Positions 13,701 to 23,169 of a DNA stretch of 64,000 nucleotides are shown in pieces. The DNA is from Ophiodon elongatus. Taxonomy: Eukaryota; Chordata; Actinopteri; Perciformes; Hexagrammidae. A program made the translations under genes and the position numbers. How positions within the stretch are numbered: position 1 is the first letter of the stretch; each line of letters begins with the position of its first letter. The notes under the pieces are model-generated. The model searched no databases. It was not told the DNA's origin and was given only the letters and a program-made list of their open reading frames with translations. Where the stretch lies: contig JACSYO010000711.1 of assembly GCA_016806645.1 (NCBI GenBank), positions 372,001 through 436,000 on the forward strand, read 5' to 3'.

Positions 13701-16700
13701 GTCAATAAATCGCTCGTGCAGACACAATACAACAATGAAGTGACTCTAACAACAAGTGTTGAGTGTGTATCAAAGCCTCATAGATCTTCTTCCTCTGAGC
13801 TTCATCGTAGTCTAAAAACACACCAAAGGTAGAGCGGGTTGTCCACTAATACAGGGTGGGTGATTTAAAAGTGTCCTTGGGCAAGACACTCGACTCCAAG
13901 TTGCCCCCACTGGGCAGGCCAGGGCATTGCGGCTGCAGTGAATGGGTGAATTCTAAAGCACTTAGAACTGCAAAGGTAGAACAAAAAGTTGGTTTACCAT
14001 TCCCATTGCACCGGCTTTCATGTTCCGTCATTACCATAAACACACTCTCTATTCTATTTTGACTCAATCCCACATACACTGTTTAATCTGCAGCTGAAAA
14101 TAGTCCCCAACAAATGTACGACTTCCTCCTGCCCGTCACATACCGGCTCTTGGTCAGGGCTCCTAAGCGTCAAACTATGACCCTCTAGGTTCCCCCTCTA
14201 GCATCAGTTTGGGACGTGTCAGTGTCTTTTCAAATTAAACGTAGTCTTTACAAACAACTACTTGATTATGTTTATGAAAATAAATTCCTGGTTTTGGGTT
14301 AAAATAACCATGTTTGTTACATAACTGGCGTTAGTTAAGTACGGAAGTTACATAACGAAACTGTAAACACAAATGTCTGTAAAAGTCCTGTGTTACACAA
14401 CGTCAGTGGCTCTGACCGTTAAATAATGACGTGGGTTTACATACACTCCGGTTCTGCAGAGTGAAGCTGATGCTGAAGGGTCTTAAAACCTGCATTCTCT
14501 CTCCTGACCACCAGGGGGCGACTCCTCTGGTTGTATAGAAGTCAAAGCTTCATGTGTTAAAGCTGCATTCTCTCCTGACCACCAGGGGGCGACTCCTCTG
14601 GTTGTATAGAAGTCAAAGCTTCATGTGTTAAAGCTGCATTCTCTCCTGACCACCAGGGGGCGACTCCTCTGGTTGTATAGAAGTCAAAGCTTCATGTGTT
14701 AAAGCTGCATTATCTCTCCTGACCACCAGGGGGCGACTCCTCTGGTTGTATAGAAGTCTATAGAAAATGACTCTACTTCTCTCTTGATTTATTCCCTCAG
14801 TAAACATTGTAAACATGAGTTTATGTCTCAATCTCTAGTTTCAAGTCTTCTTCAATACAGCATGATGTTCATTTAGTAAATTATGGTCCATTTAGAGTCA
14901 CATAGACCATAAAGCAGGGTACGCTTTAGGGCGGGGCTACAAGGTGATTGACAGGTCTCTACCAGAGATGTATACGCCGTCTCTACGTCACTCCTCCACA
15001 TTCCAAATATGATAGCTTCTGTTCATCGGATGCAAAAAGCCAAGATTGAAATGGCCGTAACCCAAGATGTCTAAACTCCAGGCTTCATAACATCAGTCCA
15101 CAAACCAATGGGTGACGTCACCATGACTACGTCCACTTCTTATAAACAGTCTATGGTCTCATACAGACCCTAAAGGGTGCCTTGCTGCGTTGTTCCTCAG
15201 TCATCACACCTATATAGCAACATTAGTTGGTTAAAGTTCTTCAGCAGTTTGTTTACTTGAATGCACAGAGGTCAGCAGCTCTTGTATTCAACCTCCCACA
15301 TGTGACCCGCTACTGAACCTTCAACTGCTACAGGTCAAAGCTGCTCTAATCATTCACTAGTGGTGAGCCAGAACAGCAGTAAGGAAGCAGACAGCATGGC
15401 TGAATCCCAGCAACGTGCAGAGGCTGTGGCTCCTACGTTTATGTGTGTGCTGTATTATGAAGTACTCAAATAATAGAGCAGGTAAAGCTGAGAGCAGGAC
15501 AGGGGCGGACTCACTACCAAAAACAACAGGGCCTCCAGCCATCACTGGCACGCACACACACACACGCACACACACGCACATGCACACACACACACACGCA
15601 CACACACACACACGCACACGCACACACACACACACACACGCACACACACACACACACAAATGAAAGAGCACTGATGTATACAGAATTACTCAGTATGTTT
15701 GCTGCACCAACATGCTTGAGAGAATTACCCAAGCTCCTCTGCTGTGCGATTCAACACTGCCCCCTCGTGGGCAGGTCCCGTAACTACCGCAGAGCCCAGA
15801 GCCCTCGCTGAGCAGCTGGGATGGCATCTGTCATTTTAACAGTGCTGTTAAAAGGGTCTGTGTTCAAGCGAAACCATTTAGATATCAGTGCATACGTCAG
15901 CAACAGCTGACTCATCAAATCCACTTCAAGGGGTGTGTGTGGAAAGCAAAATATTTAACACGTGAGAGGTTCATTCAAGGGCTGCACGGTGGTGTAGTGG
16001 CTAGCACTGTCACCTCACAGCAAGAGGGGTCTGGGTTCGTCTCCCAGTCTGGGCGGTCCTTCTGTGTGGAGTTTGCATGTTCTCCCCGTGCAGCGTGGGT
16101 TCCCTCCGGGTTCTCCGGCTTCCTCCCACAGCCCAAAGACATGCCACTCAGGTTAATTGGACTCTAAATTCCCCGTAGGTGTGAACGTGGGCGTGAATGG
16201 TTGTCTGTCTCTATATGTCTGCCCTGCGATGAACTGGCGACCTGTCCAGGGTGTACCCTGCCTTCGCCCAATGTCAGCTGGGATCGGCTCCAGTGCCCTG
16301 CGACCCTAAAAAGGATAAGCGGTTTGGATAATGGATGGATGGAGGTTCATTCAACAGTTGTGGTTAAAGGAATGCACAATGCATTTCAGTGAGAAACACT
16401 GAATGTGAACATAACTTTTGTTTGTTTACAAGAAAACGTCATGGCGCCCCTGTTAATGGACAGCTTTTATAAAGCGCTCTCATCCAAATAGTATCCAACA
16501 GAACGGTTTTATAACTGATTAAGGAGGCAAGTTGTGTACAGATCTAGTTTCAACACCATTATTATTTAGGTTCATGTTGTGTTTAAATGCTGTGTATGAC
16601 CAATGTTGCATTAAATTAAATTATCAGTACAACATTTAGATGTATTCTACTGCATTCATTGTATTGATGGGTCCTTGTAGTGCACAGCAACACGTTCTCA

Positions 16701-19700
16701 TCCCGACTACGGTCGCAGTCAACACCTGGTTAATGTTGTGGAATCAAGCAAAGCAAAGGTTTATTGGAATTCATACGTCATCACACAAACCCCCGATGAA
16801 AAGCTAGAGACTTCCCTTCACCTTGGTTTGTGTTGGATGGGAGAAAAATCTCTCTCCTAAATGGAAACGCTGAAAATGACTCAATGACCAAGTTGGCATG
16901 TTGGAGGCTGTGATTGGTCTGTTTGGTGTTCGTCACATCTGGCAACGCTATCAGAGAGCAGGAGGAGGAACACTAGGGGCCTCGAGCAGGTTCATGAAGC
17001 CTGCATGTCCACTAGGAACACTCATCCAATCCCAGCCTGGGACAAACAGGCTGTTTTGAGATGACAGTAATATGAGAGGACGTGTCACCACTAACCACAG
17101 CATCGTTATTTCTCTGCACCAGGACCGTGGCTGTGGCTGAAGACGAGGGCGGTAGAAATGGAACCCTGAGGAGTAAACTCAGACGTGGCTCTGTTCCTCT
17201 TTGCAGGCAGCAGAAAGCGTACATGGCCACGCAGGGCCCGCTCGCCGAGACCACCGAGGACTTCTGGAGGATGTTGTGGGAACACAACTCCACCATTGTG
17301 GTCATGCTCACCAAACTCCGAGAGATGGGACGGGTAATGGTCACACTTTGTGTCATGACATGTTATGAAGTATGGAACAGTGTCACTTCAAATGGACCCA
17401 ATTCTGGTTTGAGATAAATTATACTTCTGAAATATAAGTTAATAGGGGAGAATATGGAATGCATTATTAAGATGTAATATTATTATTGTTATTATTGCTG
17501 TTGTTATTATTGTAGGAGCCATTGGTTAGGTCTGTGTATTATATGTGAGTGTGGAGCCTATCTCAGGTTGCCCACGGGTGGCAGTGTGTATTAGTGTGGG
17601 AGGTATTTTATATATGGGGCACAGGTGCAACTGACAGGGGTAATGATGCATGGGTGACGGGGAGATCGCACGCTTTTTACCGCAAAACAAAACACACCAG
17701 AGGGAAACCAATAGATATCAAGCAAATGGTCAGTTGTGAACTATAATTAAACGGGAACCTCACCCAAAAATACGAACGGCCTGGAATCTCTTTTGTAACA
17801 GCGAGTAAAGAACAGGATCTGCACCCAGCCGAGTGGCTCGTCACGGAAATCAGTCACTATAATTATTAATAATGATATTATTCTGATTTCTGCAACAATA
17901 ATAAAATGATCATTGTTGTTATTGTTATGAATAATAGTAATAAACTTTATTTGTATAATGTAATTTATTTGTATAATGTAATCATCAGAAAGTAGTACCA
18001 CCCAACATAACTTTACATAGATGCACTTGAATATGCATATTCATCCTCCAGGAGAACCCTTTTTAGTTTCATATAGAATCTTTTATAAATGTTCTACCTG
18101 GAACCCTGTCAGAAGGTTATACCTAGAACCCAACAAAAAAGGGTTGTACCTTGAACTGTGAAAGGTTCCCCCAGAGAACCCTTCTATGATGTAATGGTTG
18201 CACCCAGAACCGGGGCTGATGTGGTGCAGAGCAACTCACAACAGTCATGGTTCTCAGTCACAGTATTTTTGGGGGCTGTCGGCTTTTAAGACTCATGCTT
18301 TCAAAAATCTTCAAACTTTTTCTTCCAAAAAGGGTTCTTTTGATGTAAGGGGGTTCTTAATAGAACCCTTAGACTCACAAAGAACCCTTCAAAAAAGAGA
18401 ACCTCAGCCTCTCAGGAGGAAGCCCTTATTTCTAAGAGTGAGATGCGTAGAGTGAGGCCCAGCAGCATAAACTAAACTAAACCACATGGTCCTTAACAGG
18501 GACCAGATCTCGGTACGTGGGTCTCATCTCCTGATCCCTCACGTAGTGAAACACGTTGTGATGCCTCTCCATTCTTTGTTCTGCAGGAGAAGTGCCACCA
18601 GTACTGGCCCGCCGAGCGCTCCGCACGCTACCAGTACTTTGTGGTGGACCCCATGGCGGAGTACAACATGCCTCAGTACATCCTGAGGGAGTTCAAAGTC
18701 ACAGACGCCAGGGTAGGTTCTCCTCAGCAGGGCAGGAAGTCGGCTCCTTTTATAGAAAGGACATCGACGCCATTTTAGTGACAGAACAAGTTTGTGCGGG
18801 CAGGGTGGCATTCAGCTTTCTTTTTCCCTCTGACGAGCATTCTGTGAATTTCACTGCCCACTGATTACTGTTCCCTCGCCGCACAGACTTCAGGGTGACG
18901 ATAATATGACCCGTGCACCTGTGATGTCCTTTGGGGCTCCGCTTTGAGACATGATGAATGAAAATATATATACCTTTAGTCTCTTTTAGTCAACTAAAGC
19001 TTCTTTTAGAAATCCATCAACAATTTGAGAGGATGGATCTGAAGTGTGTGCTCAAAGCAACACAATTTCCATTTTTACAAAAACTTGTGTCATTAATATG
19101 ACCGGTTTTGATGTCAACCACAGTCAAAGCTGGAGTCTTGAAGGTAGATAAGAGACAGTATGATATTTTGAAGGTCTGTATAGTTGCCAATAGGTCGGAT
19201 CAGATCCCAGTGACACAAATATCTTCGAGCTGCACAGAGACTCAGAGGTGTTCTCAGGTGGAATAAAGAAACGAGACTTTGGGCAGATGCAAAAGCAGAA
19301 CATGACACTTTTACTACAGTTGACATAATTTCACATTGCCCACACAGTTTAACACAGGTGCATAATCCGACTGGGCACATACCTGTTCTCCTCAATTAAC
19401 TTCTGCCAACTACGAGCAAATGATAACAAACAGTACTTGGCAAACAGCCAATCACATTGCAGCAGGGCAACAGGCAGTCAGCCCCGCCTGGCATCCAATG
19501 TGTGCCATCTGCTTTCATTAGTAAAGGCTTTGGGAATGCGTATGGTTGTTTTTACCACTTGGAGCAGTTAACGTTGGGAGTGTGGGGCAATTTAAAAAAA
19601 ACAGCTACTAACCTTAAATTGGAGAAAAATTATAAATAACAGCCAAAATCTATATATAGGTACCTTTGATACAACCATTGGTTATTTCAGGTATAATTTA

Positions 19701-20173
19701 AAGGTAGTAGTCGCAACATTGGATTGGTAAATATTAAAACAGCATTTATTTTTTCCCCATATTTGTGTGAGTTTCTTTTTCTTTGTTGCTTTTCTTTTAA
19801 CTTTGAAAAGACATAAAATGGTGGGAAGTTATACCTGCTTTGTGACTATTTTCCTCATAAAAAGGAAAGAAAGAAAAATAAATGGGCCATGAAAACCTAG
19901 ATTTACAGTAAAAAGGTTAAATTGGGAGGGGCTGTCGATTGTGTGAGTTACTAACAGTATCTGCCTCCGTTTGCCTGTGTCTTCGTCAGGATGGTCAGTC
20001 GAGGACCATCAGGCAGTTTCAGTTCACTGACTGGCCGGAGCAAGGAGTGCCAAAAACCGGGGAGGGATTCATCGATTTCATCGGTCAGGTCCATAAAACT
20101 AAAGAGCAATTTGGACAAGATGGACCAATTTCTGTGCACTGCAGGTAACTGTGTGCGTGTGTGTGTGCGTGTG

Positions 20174-20237
<64 letters not shown>

Positions 20238-23169
20238 TGTTTTTCTCATTGTAAAGACTCACTTTGTTGCATTTATTTAAAAGGCCCTTGAGGCTTGTTT
20301 AGTTGGTCAAAGATTTGATGAGCCTTCATCTTGTCAGATTAGAGATTTGAATGGAAAGACGAGTCACAGTTAAACAACTCATAATTCTCTTAAGCTTCAG
20401 AAATGTGTTCTTTGTTATGAATTTGAAGAACACATGAAGAAATGCCTGGACATTACAGTGTCTTTCCAAAGCAATGATATCAATTTCAGCCATACTGTGG
20501 GATTCCAAGAAGAAGCCAGAGGTCATACTGTATGTTGGTGCTGTATAAAGAGATCAGATCATGGTTTGTCCCATGCAGACTCCCCTCTGTATGTGAGGCC
20601 CTTTTCTAAACAGAGGGACCTTCCCCCAGGGACTAGCAACCTTTTTAAGAACTCACTGTGCTTCGACCGCAGGACCAGGGTCTAGATTAAGTTCCGGGGA
20701 CATTTTAACCCGCAAAAAAGGCTCTGGTCGGAGGTGGTACTCTCTGAAAGTACAGGAACTTTGGGGGTGGGGTTTGCAGGGACGGCCGTCGGTGATTGGT
20801 CAAACACAGCACAGCTGATTCAACTGGTGTACCGCTTCATTCATAAAACAAGGAAGTACTCTGGTCTTGATTTAGCATTTCTCCTGGGCTTTGCTGTCGC
20901 TTCCTGACTCATTTTTGAAACCAAGAAGAAGAAGAAGAAAGAGCGTGAGAGAGCAGCGGTGCTGTTAATGAGAGAACAAACACTATTTTCATTGTCGTCG
21001 CACTAAAACAAGACAAAACAAGGGTTTGTGTTTTTCATCATGCTCTTGCTATGAAGCGGGCAGACACTGCAGAGTGAGATTACCCCCTAACTAAGGTGTT
21101 GAACGTATAGATGTATTATGACACAGTGGGAATCAGTCACACCTTTATCATTTGTTATATATTGTTTTTGACTCCCAAGATGTCGAGACCTGGTTCAAAA
21201 ACATGCGTTCTTGGATCAGATGGGGACTCTGCCTCTCTGTGAGCCCTCTGAACACCAAGCAGTTTGGGCTGTTTTTTAGCTCCAGTCACATTGTTCTCTC
21301 TGTGGCCTTGTTTGTCACAGCAGTATAAGAGTCCTGCTCCTCTATGGAAACACAACAATCACGGCTAGAAGAAGAGAGAACTCCAACATGTCTGTTGTGC
21401 AAAGTAACAATGCCATAAATCATATAAAAAAAAATATCCATTTGAATATCTTTGATGTGCCGCTGATGGTGTGAAGAGTTTGTAATAACGTGTGCCTCCA
21501 TCAGTGCTGGTGTCGGGCGGACCGGTGTGTTCATCACCCTGAGCATCGTCCTGGAGAGGATGAGGTACGAGGGAGTGGTGGACCTCTTCCAGACCGTCAA
21601 GACGCTGCGGACCCAGAGGCCAGCCATGGTGCAGACAGAGGTACGCTGCACGGGGACCAGGACACGAGGGGGACCAGGACATGAGGGGGACCAGGACACG
21701 AGGGGGACCAGGACACGAGCGGAACGGGAGGACATGAACATGATCATGTCGATGGGAGTAGAGCATAGCGGGGCGATCGTTACACCAATGAAAAAACATC
21801 CAAGCACGTTGCGCTGAATCTGTGATTAAAGAGATAAGAAAACCCAGACCGGCAAACTTCAGGAGACACAGCAGCACGGCCTTCACTGGAGACGGAGAAC
21901 AGGCTTGTGTTGTTAGAAGGGTTCAGGTTCAGGTCAACAATGAGGTCCCAACAGCATCCGGTAGCTTCCACCAGAAGGCGGACGTTTTTCACGTTATTTA
22001 AAAGGATTGCTACTCAGACAGCCGCATATATATAATAATAATACTTCACAGAGACTTTAAAATGTTGTATTTTAATATTTCGGTACAACAGCTGCAGGGT
22101 AGACTCAATCAGGATTGGAGTTGGCATTCTTGTTTTGTTAAGGGCACTACAGGTGAATAGGGTAAAACAAATTCACTAATATATATCACCATAAAACTCC
22201 CCCAGCTGATTACTGACTTTAAGACATGAAATTTACGGTGAATTTAGGAGAAATCTACAGAAGTAGTAAAATAAACACCGTAATGTATATTTTAGATGCA
22301 TTTCTATCCACTAGTCCTAAAGAAGAATCTCAAATATCAGCCTTGACCTGCCTGGGTTGCCTCGCCATACAATACGGATGTTTCCAGCACGCCAAGAAAC
22401 ACAGCACAAAGGTTACACGCAATATTTTGGGTTCCTCCAAGTCACGAGCTAACGTCTGATTAAGTTATTTTCCCACAGTATATGAATGCACTCTAATGCA
22501 CCAGTATAGGAAATATTTCAGCCAATTCACTTCAATAGCATTTCTGAGCAGTTCAGCACCTCTTTTAAAGAAACTAGCTACTCAAGACAGTTCTTAATGT
22601 TGTAACCAGTAGTTTTATAATAACAACCTGTTACATGGCTTCAATGCTGTGTAGAAGTATCACCAACTCTGCAGAGGCTCGGGCTCAACAGTTGTGGTGC
22701 GGTCTCATAGCGTTGGCTCCACCAGCAGGCGGCTCTGGTAACTCTGCTGTCCTCGACCCGCCTGCACTTAGAAACCAGCTGCTGAACATGTGCAACATTT
22801 AGGAGCTAAAGACACAGATATATTTATTTTCCTGGAGGTGACACAAGATTTAAAAATGGAATTCCATTCATCAAGGGGACAGAACCAGAGTTGCTCTGTG
22901 TCTGCCGGATGTGCAACTGTTAGCTGACAACTTTGTCGCATCAACTTCAAAGGTGATATAATATGTCAGGGCTGTGTTCACAGATCTGCTTCCGCTGCCC
23001 CCCAAAGAAAAGTTCCATTCCACAGCTGCACTCTGAGGTCGTATCAGGCCTGTACCTGAAAAAGCAACATGACCAACACATTGTTGTTGTTTGTCCCTAG
23101 GACCAGTACCAACTGTGCTACCGGGCTGCTCTGGAGTACCTGGGAAGCTTTGATCACTATGCAACATAA
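1..23169 (+). CDS. ptprf: ptprf (LAR-type receptor tyrosine phosphatase), C-terminal part, ten coding exons
   Basis: This is the cytoplasmic end of a type IIa receptor protein tyrosine phosphatase, a membrane receptor that dephosphorylates phosphotyrosine and acts in cell adhesion and axon/synapse signalling. Ten exons join in phase to 505 residues plus TAA; the 5' side is cut by the window edge. D1 shows the WPD loop (residues 112-114 of the visible part) and the P-loop HCSAGVGRTG with nucleophile C146. D2 has HCSAGVGRTG with C437, but WPE (401-403) in place of WPD and KNRL (265-268) in place of KNRY. These are the two differences known to make LAR D2 catalytically weak. The ending DQYQLCYRAALEYLGSFDHYAT-stop fits PTPRF better than PTPRS, which has DEYQFCYQAALE. 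The kdm4a neighbour on the same strand supports this. A ptprfa or ptprfb duplicate cannot be told apart here. Joined exons: 1-166, 6938-7057, 8763-8917, 9591-9876, 11657-11835, 17207-17333, 18587-18712, 19990-20144, 21505-21640, 23101-23169. Confidence 0.94.
567..1329 (+). mobile_element. Non-autonomous hAT-like element (MITE) with 8-bp target duplication
   Basis: The element spans 575-1321. Its ends are TAGGGGTGTAAC and the inverse of GTTACACCACGA, matching at 10 of 12 positions. It is flanked by the exact 8-bp duplication ATCAGCAT (567-574 and 1322-1329). An 8-bp duplication and a GGTGTAAC-type terminus fit hAT elements. No transposase ORF is present. Diverged relatives lie at about 44290-44475 and 58000-58250. 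Confidence 0.8.
1441..1945. repeat. Dispersed repeat rich in AGAACCC/GGGTTC motifs, copy 1
   Basis: The stretch shares order and wording with 18040-18440: a GATGTGGT(T/G)CAG block, a TCACAGT-TTTTGGG block, an ATGCTTTCAA block and a final TAGAACCCTT-like block. The family name is unknown to me. Confidence 0.55.
4120..4600. repeat. Dispersed repeat, TCATCCCAACTCGTCACATACTGACGC-like family
   Basis: It shares segments with about 14110-14465 (GCGTCAAACTATGAC and the following AT-rich part) and with 16690-16745 (ACGTTCTCATCCCGACT, GGTCGCAGT). It looks like an old interspersed repeat; no coding capacity is seen. Confidence 0.5.
6938..7057 (+). CDS. ptprf: ptprf exon (D1, CDQYWP segment)
   Basis: This 120-bp phase-0 exon runs from acceptor tgtgcag to donor AAG|gtgaga. 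It encodes VKCDQYWPSRGTETYG through TVELATYSVRTFALYK. It joins directly to the preceding EEKSR, as in LAR. Confidence 0.94.
7058..8762 (+). other. ptprf intron, nothing recognised
   Basis: AT-rich intronic DNA without a recognisable exon, RNA gene or repeat family. The next intron (8918-9590) is likewise plain. Confidence 0.6.
8763..8917 (+). CDS. ptprf: ptprf exon (D1 WPD loop to active-site Cys)
   Basis: This exon encodes RQFQFMAWPDHGVPEYPTP and ends inside the P-loop codon at VVHC-AG|gtaagc. It carries the general-acid Asp of WPD and the nucleophilic Cys. Its 155-bp length equals that of the D2 counterpart at 19990-20144, reflecting the ancient D1/D2 duplication. Confidence 0.95.
9591..9876 (+). 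CDS. ptprf: ptprf exon (D1 P-loop Arg to D1-D2 linker)
   Basis: The exon completes Ser and continues AGVGRTGCFIVIEAMLERM, the Q-loop region QRNYMVQTEDQY, and the linker ending MELEFK. The donor is AAG|gttggt, which is GT but weak at +3/+4. Confidence 0.94.
10190..10350. repeat. Dispersed 'GAACGCGATATCTCAAGAACGCC' family fragment
   Basis: The text GTGAATGCGATATCTCAGATACGCCTGGAGGG resembles segments at 55560-55745 and 57683-57990 in kdm4a introns. All three are therefore copies of one interspersed repeat. Confidence 0.5.
10711..10917 (+). repeat. (GA)n / GGGA purine tract
   Basis: About 200 bp are almost purely purine on the plus strand. The tract is made of GAGA and GGGA runs in a ptprf intron and is a candidate triplex-forming mirror-like tract. 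ORFs across it are simple-repeat artefacts. Confidence 0.95.
11657..11835 (+). CDS. ptprf: ptprf exon (start of D2)
   Basis: The acceptor is cttcttcag. The exon encodes KLANSKAHTSRFISANLPCN, then KNRLVNIMPFESTRVCLQP and GSDYINASFIDGY. The Leu in KNRL replaces the Tyr of active PTP domains and marks D2 as a pseudo-phosphatase-like domain. The donor is TACAG|gtgagt. Confidence 0.94.
12482..12615 (+). repeat. (GT)n/(GC) compound microsatellite
   Basis: Alternating purine-pyrimidine GTGTGCGC runs of about 130 bp, a potential Z-DNA former, in the 11836-17206 intron. Confidence 0.95.
13141..13378 (+). repeat. 15-bp minisatellite, 15 full copies plus a partial one
   Basis: The unit is TCCATGNNGATCTTG. 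All variation is at unit positions 7-8, which read AG, GA or GG. The array lies in a ptprf intron. Its length is a multiple of three, so it yields long periodic ORFs that are not genes. Confidence 0.97.
14110..14465. repeat. Dispersed repeat related to 4120-4600
   Basis: It contains AGCGTCAAACTATGAC and downstream AT-rich text similar to 4200-4560. It is old and diverged. Confidence 0.45.
14491..15156. repeat. Interspersed repeat with a 4x ~71-bp tandem head
   Basis: Four tandem units of 71, 71 and 73 bp spacing begin the element. Each contains CCACCAGGGGGCG (14508-14520, 14579-14591, 14650-14662, 14723-14735) followed by CTCTGGTTGTATAGAAGTC. A unique segment follows and ends TATAAACAGTCTATGG. 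The AGTCTAT-like ends recall a widespread non-autonomous element of fish genomes; class assignment is uncertain. Confidence 0.75.
15549..15659 (+). repeat. (CA)n microsatellite
   Basis: CACACA with interspersed CGCA over about 110 bp in a ptprf intron. Confidence 0.95.
15966..16354 (+). mobile_element. SINE-like element with tRNA-type head and 13-bp target duplication
   Basis: The element spans 15979-16341. Near its start it has an A-box-like TGGTGTAGTGG (15990-16000) and a B-box-like GGTTCGTCTCC (16034-16044). Its tail is (GGAT)n. It is flanked by a perfect 13-bp duplication, GAGGTTCATTCAA (15966-15978 and 16342-16354), so the insertion is young. A reverse-oriented fragment lies at 26478-26590. 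Confidence 0.8.
17207..17333 (+). CDS. ptprf: ptprf exon (D2, ATQGPLAETTEDFW)
   Basis: The acceptor is tctttgcag. The exon encodes QQKAYMATQGPLAETTEDFW and then a segment ending KLREMGR, with donor CGG|gtaatg. With the previous exon it makes exactly 102 codons. Confidence 0.94.
18040..18440. repeat. Dispersed AGAACCC-type repeat, copy 2
   Basis: It is the counterpart of 1441-1945, dense in GAACCCTT and AGGGTTC words, in the 17334-18586 intron. No coding capacity. Confidence 0.55.
18587..18712 (+). CDS. ptprf: ptprf exon (D2, CHQYWP segment)
   Basis: This 126-bp phase-0 exon encodes EKCHQYWPAERSARYQYFVV and then a segment ending REFKVTDAR. It is the D2 counterpart of the D1 exon at 6938-7057. 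Confidence 0.95.
19990..20144 (+). CDS. ptprf: ptprf exon (D2 WPE loop to P-loop Cys)
   Basis: The exon encodes DGQSRTIRQFQFTDWPEQG and then a segment ending DGPISVHC-AG|gtaact. Glu replaces the general-acid Asp. A (GTGC)n tract begins within ten bases of the donor. Confidence 0.95.
20152..20240 (+). repeat. (GTGC)n / (GT)n microsatellite next to a splice donor
   Basis: The tract begins about seven bases after the ptprf donor at 20145. It consists of GTGTGTGC then about 15 GTGC units. Confidence 0.95.
21505..21640 (+). CDS. ptprf: ptprf exon (D2 P-loop to Q-loop)
   Basis: The exon completes Ser and encodes AGVGRTGVFITLSIVLERM and then RTQRPAMVQTE, ending GAG|gtacgc. A 17-bp minisatellite follows the donor at once. 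Confidence 0.95.
21651..21722 (+). repeat. 17-bp minisatellite next to a splice donor
   Basis: About four copies of GACACGAGGGGGACCAG start ten bases after the donor at 21641. The G-runs are on the transcribed sense strand. Confidence 0.85.
23101..23169 (+). CDS. ptprf: ptprf terminal coding exon
   Basis: The acceptor is ttgtccctag. The exon holds 22 codons and TAA, with QLCYRAALEYLGSFDHYAT as the C-terminus. The 3' UTR begins at 23170. Confidence 0.95.
   Translation, partial: DQYQLCYRAALEYLGSFDHYAT

Noticed and set aside
15979..16060. A tRNA gene at the A/B-box-like sequence
   Set aside because: It does not fold into a cloverleaf that I can see, continues into a 363-bp repeat with target duplications, and is a SINE-like head.
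21286..21886. Two 173-codon minus-strand ORFs
   Set aside because: They overlap the D2 exon 21505-21640 and the 17-bp minisatellite and are shadows.
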